From Urophycis tenuis (taxonomy: Eukaryota; Chordata; Actinopteri; Gadiformes; Phycidae), in the NCBI GenBank assembly GCA_036785325.1, contig JAXIVH010000124.1, forward strand, positions 1 through 64,000: a stretch of 64,000 bases of DNA, in the 5' to 3' direction. The notes beneath the pieces were generated by a model, which was given only the letters and a program-made list of their open reading frames with translations, was not told where the DNA came from and did no database searches. Shown piece after piece: positions 59,974 to 64,000 of this stretch (position 1 is its first letter; every line of letters begins with the position of its first letter). Position numbers and translations under genes: made by a program.

Positions 59974-61873
59974 TATATTTGCTATATAACAGCGTATATA
60001 TATAGTATATTTTTACATATTATATTTTGTATTATAGAATAAGCATTAGGGTTAGAGTTAGGGCTATGGTTAGTGGATTAGTCTTAGGGTTAACCCTTAA
60101 CATTTTAAATAAGATATATATTAACACCTCAATCAAAATAAATACCATTACCTTAGTTAACATGAACACCCTTAGTAAATGATTACTAGACCATTAGACC
60201 ACTGGATTTTCTAAACTAGGTAGTGCAGCACTTTTGATTGTATGTCTCAATTGGTCTCCCTGTATGTATGAATGAAGACATGAACATGCTATTGTATTTG
60301 ATTTGGTGCTCTATCATTTACCACCCTTGGAGGTTTTGAAGCTGTGAGCCAGTCTGCACGGAAATCAACGTAAATTGGCTTGTTGACTTGTTCTTACATG
60401 TGCTCATACAGTGTTTCTTTTTTTTTAACATGGAATGATGATGGGATTTAGCTTGTGTTCGTTGCTTATAATTGGCTGTCTAGTGGCCAGCCCAACTGTA
60501 AAATGACATAGGCCTATTGTAGGGGAGTTTCAAATGAAGGTTGTTGCAGGCAAGCTGCATTATCTGCCTTGAAATCCAAAACAATATAATTGGGGCAGTT
60601 TAGTGGCTGAGTAGAATAGTGCGTCGCGGCTAGGAACATTGCTCTGTGGCCTGTATCTTCGAGCAAGATGGTTTAACCTTGCACCTAAATACATTCAATC
60701 TGTATGACGGGTGAATTTAGAGAAGTGACGTTTACTTGTTGATTTGTGTTATGATCACTCTAGTGTTGCGTTTAGAAACTACCACTGCCACTAATAAACA
60801 ATATAAATATTACCTATTAACTGATTCTTATGGCTACTCTACACACAGTTTGTTTTTTAACTAGGTCGTTCAGCATTTGGATCTAGTCTAATTTTGATTG
60901 TATGTCTTGATTGTTCTCAGCCTCACTTTGGATAAAAGCACCTGCTCAATGACTACATGTAAATGTATGTGGTAAATGTATGACTGAAAACGTGTACATA
61001 CTGTTGTAGTTGATTTGTGCTCTATTATTAACTGCCCTTGGAAGTTTTGGAACTGTGGTCCAGACATTCTGTGTTTAGGTAACATTATCTCTGCTTTGAC
61101 ATGGAAACTGTCCTGGCTGCAGGCTAACTAGCTTTAAAGAAGGGGGGGGCGTGATCTCAGCCATGACTACACGTCTCCTGGGAAGACTGCAGCCAACACC
61201 TAAGCGCCTTTAATTACTAAACTGACATGCGATACGTATCTCTGCACCACTGGGTGAGGTTAATATTTTAGGGGCACTTAGAAAAATGACTGTCTGCGTG
61301 GCTACCTGCAGTGTGCAGAGGGCCCGGATCAGATGTATGGCTCATGTAGTGGAAACAAGACAATGCTGAAACATATATGTACCTGATAAACAGGTGCACG
61401 GAGGAGACGGCACCCTGTAGCAATGCATAGTCTAGTACCTCCTATTGTGCTCTATTGGTCTTTTCTGGTTAAGCCTTTTTTTTTTTTTACTATCGATACA
61501 ATCACTACACAGCTCCAAAACAGCTAGACGAAAAAGATCACTTCATTGCCATAGGTCAAATTTGTAGATATTGTTATGTACTTATATTGTATTTATAATA
61601 TAATATGATAATATAATATATATGTATAATCATAGATAAACACACTTTCAGTTCTTCATTTGAATACAAATTGACTAACAAGTGGGATACTTTCTTGACT
61701 ACGAACACAGAATGTGCAGCACATCCGACGATACACGACATAACATAACAACATAACCGACAGGAAAAGAGCTGATTCACAGGCAGACGTACCGTTTGTG
61801 GCCCGAACCGTAGAATAGAAGACCATACCTGCATAACCCTGAAGCAAAGTATGGAAAATCAGACAAAAATATA

Positions 61874-61875
<2 letters not shown>

Positions 61876-61927
<52 letters not shown>
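61876..61927. repeat. (TA)n microsatellite
   Basis: About 25 TA units. Confidence 0.95.
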
Positions 61928-61930
<3 letters not shown>

Positions 61931-62032
61931 TATACATATTTGGGATACCAAGTGAATGGCTCATGTGCATTGCAAAGCATGCCACCTCATCTGTGAAACA
62001 CGCTGACGGTATTTGTAATGAATTATCATGTA

Positions 62033-62220
62033 AGGATGGCACAGTGAGGAGCTGAGACAGCCGCCTGGCAGCTTGAGGTTGCTGGCTCAAGGCTCCTCCT
62101 GGCTAGGACTTGTGTTGTACTGGATCCTCGCAAGCAACTCGACAGTGTTCTCGCCATGTACTGTTGACACTGGCAACGACCAATTTAAAGCACTTTGGAA
62201 GTAGCCAAAGTGCCTTCCAT
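62033..62220 (+). mobile_element. Degenerate tRNA-like SINE relic
   Basis: GGCACAGTGAGGAGCTGAGA, then GCTTGAGGTTGCTGGCTCAA, has the spacing of A- and B-box promoter remnants, followed by an unrelated body. Identification is tentative. Confidence 0.45.
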
Positions 62221-62362
62221 GCCAAAAACATTTTTCTAAATTTAAACTGGCCAAGTTCATCCCCTATATCCTGACAGGAGTATCATCTCATAATCAACAT
62301 ATTAGATGATAGGGTCCATGCCTATTCTCATACTTGCATATTTAGTCATATTTGTATGACTG

Positions 62363-62540
62363 GGGGTCGGCAGTGGCTCAGTGGACAGAGCCGGTCGCCC
62401 ACCAACCGTAGGGTTGGCGGTTCAATCCCCCTGATCCCCCTCCTCCAACTGTCCACATGCCAAACTCACACTCACTCACAAAAGGTACTGATTGTAAGTC
62501 GCTTTGGGCAAAAGTGTCTGCTAAATGCCCCTTTACCTTT
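62363..62540 (+). mobile_element. tRNA-derived SINE with L2-type tail, second copy
   Basis: Same head (GGCAGTGGCTCAGTGGACAG; GGCGGTTCAATCCCC), middle (CTCCAACTGTCCACATG) and tail (TGTAAGTCGCTTTGGGCAAA; TGCTAAATGCCCCTTTACC) as the copy in lrrc41 intron 4. Confidence 0.88.
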
Positions 62541-64000
62541 ATATATCTAGCGTGTTATGCCCATGTTTGTCATACAGTTTTGAGCATAATCCCTTAATAT
62601 GAAAGGCTGAACATGCAGATTGCTTTAAAAGGAAAATCATGTGAGGATGAAGACCGTTGTTTTCTATGTTCTGTGTATGTTTTGTTTAGAAACTTAACAA
62701 TACAAGATACTTTATAGACTGATGTTCGACTATAATGGTCACTAAAGTACATAAATGCATACATACATGTAGGCTACACAGATACAGTCTATGGCACACA
62801 TTGAGAGGTATATGCCCTAACATGCATTGCTTTCAATTTGACAAAACATTGAAAGGACATTTTCTTCAAGACACGTCCTAAATAAGCATACTGTACACAT
62901 AGTAGGTTAACCATAGATGGATTATATTTACCATTTATTGACCATGTATTTGGTCCGAAGTGACTACAGGAAACGGGTTATAAATAGGCAGGAAGGGACG
63001 TCTTCCTCAAGGATGCTCACAGGTAGACTCTGTAGTTAGGCTACCCGGAACACTTCAGCTGGAAGTAGAGATTGACTCGCTATAGATCGCTCATCTAGGC
63101 CCATACGTTGTGGTAGAGAGTAATGTTATGTTGTAGAGTTAAGGGTTATAGCCCCCCTGCTACAAGGGGGGTCACATTCCCTCAACTGTGAAATGACCAA
63201 ACTAAACAAACAACCGAGTTGTTCATCGGCTGGGTCACCATGTCTATGTTGTTATTAATGATTGTGCAGTGAGTGGTTTAAAACAACAATATTGTTACAA
63301 TTTTGACCGTGAAATGTTGGTTAAAATAAATACGCCTGTTGTTTATTGGGTAGGCCTATAGGTCTACTGTGTATTTAAATTGTATCATCATTTAGCCTAT
63401 AATAGGCCTATAACTTCAACAAATGTGAATGAGTAGGCCTAATCTATCTATCCGTTTGTCTTAAAGTCAGCCTGTAGGCCATATAGACATATGACATGTT
63501 TAACATGCAAAGGTTGCAATGGCGTTTCTAGCGTTGTATGATTCCGTCTTATCATCTCTATTTACTATAATTAGGGCTACTGTCCGTTTTCTGACTGGGG
63601 AGAAAGCAAGGTGGAACCACGTTAACGGATTAAGAAAAACATAACCTTTTGCAGTTAAAGTTAATTTAAAAAAAAAAGTCATAAGGCTGGATAAACACCA
63701 GCGCTGAACTCTGAAACGACTGGCTGCTGACTGTTATTTTACGCCACATGTCTTAGGAAAAGTTGGCTTCCTAAGACACTACCAAGGGGCCAGTTACTGC
63801 GTCCCAAACCACCCGTCAAACTGGACATCTGACCTACCTTTGTCGAATATGTTTAGCCTTCCAATCACGTACGCAAGAAGTGAGCGGAAGATGTCCGTGT
63901 TCTCCAAATAATCCACAGGCGGAAAAAACTTTTATATTTTGGTTTGATCTTCGAGTTGATGCCACGATTGCGCATCGTTGCGTGTTTCCATTCCCCCCAC

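Larger units (their letters stand above)
59283..61080. repeat. Diverged tandem duplication
   Basis: Two blocks occur in the same order twice. The first has an AAGCTGCA-T-CCGCCTT-like start with GTAGTGGCTG.GTAGAA (59283-59420 and 60537-60640). The second has TTTTGATTGTATGTCT and CCCTTGGAGGTTTTGAAGCTG or its variant (60228-60360 and 60892-61060). The first unit is longer because of the palindrome and TA array. Divergence is clear, so the event is old. Confidence 0.65.
58506..64000. other. Region upstream of artn coding sequence
   Basis: No coding gene was recognised. It contains a 48-bp perfect palindrome, two (TA)n arrays, a diverged tandem duplication (59283-61080), and SINEs at about 62033 and 62363. 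A possible minus-strand 5' noncoding artn exon ends at about 63838, where GACAAAG is followed by GTAGGT. That exon is speculation based on one splice-donor match. Confidence 0.5.

Overview
This 64 kb window is nuclear DNA from a ray-finned (teleost-type) fish. The protein-coding genes are split into many short exons by GT-AG introns, microsatellites are dense, and the interspersed repeats are typical of fish: a CR1/L2-like LINE, tRNA-derived SINEs with an L2-type tail, and hAT MITEs. I cannot name the species from the sequence alone. All gene models below were built by eye. Reading phase was checked at every junction, and each complete coding sequence sums to a multiple of three.

Left half (2.5-36 kb), plus strand: two tandem desmoglein genes (dsg2-like copy A, 5' end outside the window or at its extreme edge; dsg2-like copy B, complete, about 2144 aa), followed by transthyretin (ttr, 147 aa). 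The order desmoglein-transthyretin matches the human DSG2-TTR neighbourhood. The two desmogleins share intron positions and phases throughout. Each carries a different glycine-rich low-complexity insertion at the same place, between the third and fourth cadherin repeats. Copy B also has a very long, repeat-containing cytoplasmic tail encoded by one 3.8 kb exon.

Right half (37-64 kb): lrrc41 (plus strand, 10 core coding exons plus a possible tiny first exon) and rad54l (minus strand, 18 coding exons, 740 aa) lie tail to tail, as their human orthologues are understood to do. A GDNF-family ligand best matching artemin (artn, minus strand, two coding exons, 199 aa) follows. The window therefore joins genes that lie on human chromosomes 18 (DSG2, TTR) and 1 (LRRC41, RAD54L, ARTN).

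The proteins do not form one pathway. The desmogleins are desmosomal adhesion receptors, transthyretin carries thyroid hormone, LRRC41 is a predicted elongin BC/cullin substrate adaptor, RAD54L is a homologous-recombination translocase, and artemin is a secreted neurotrophic factor. Intergenic and intronic DNA holds a 5'-truncated LINE with an intact reverse transcriptase stretch, a matching 3' LINE fragment in a ttr intron, two hAT elements with exact 8-bp target duplications, a LINE tail with a 12-13 bp target duplication, a 207-bp foldback element, several SINEs, and long microsatellites. One rad54l intron is almost entirely microsatellite.
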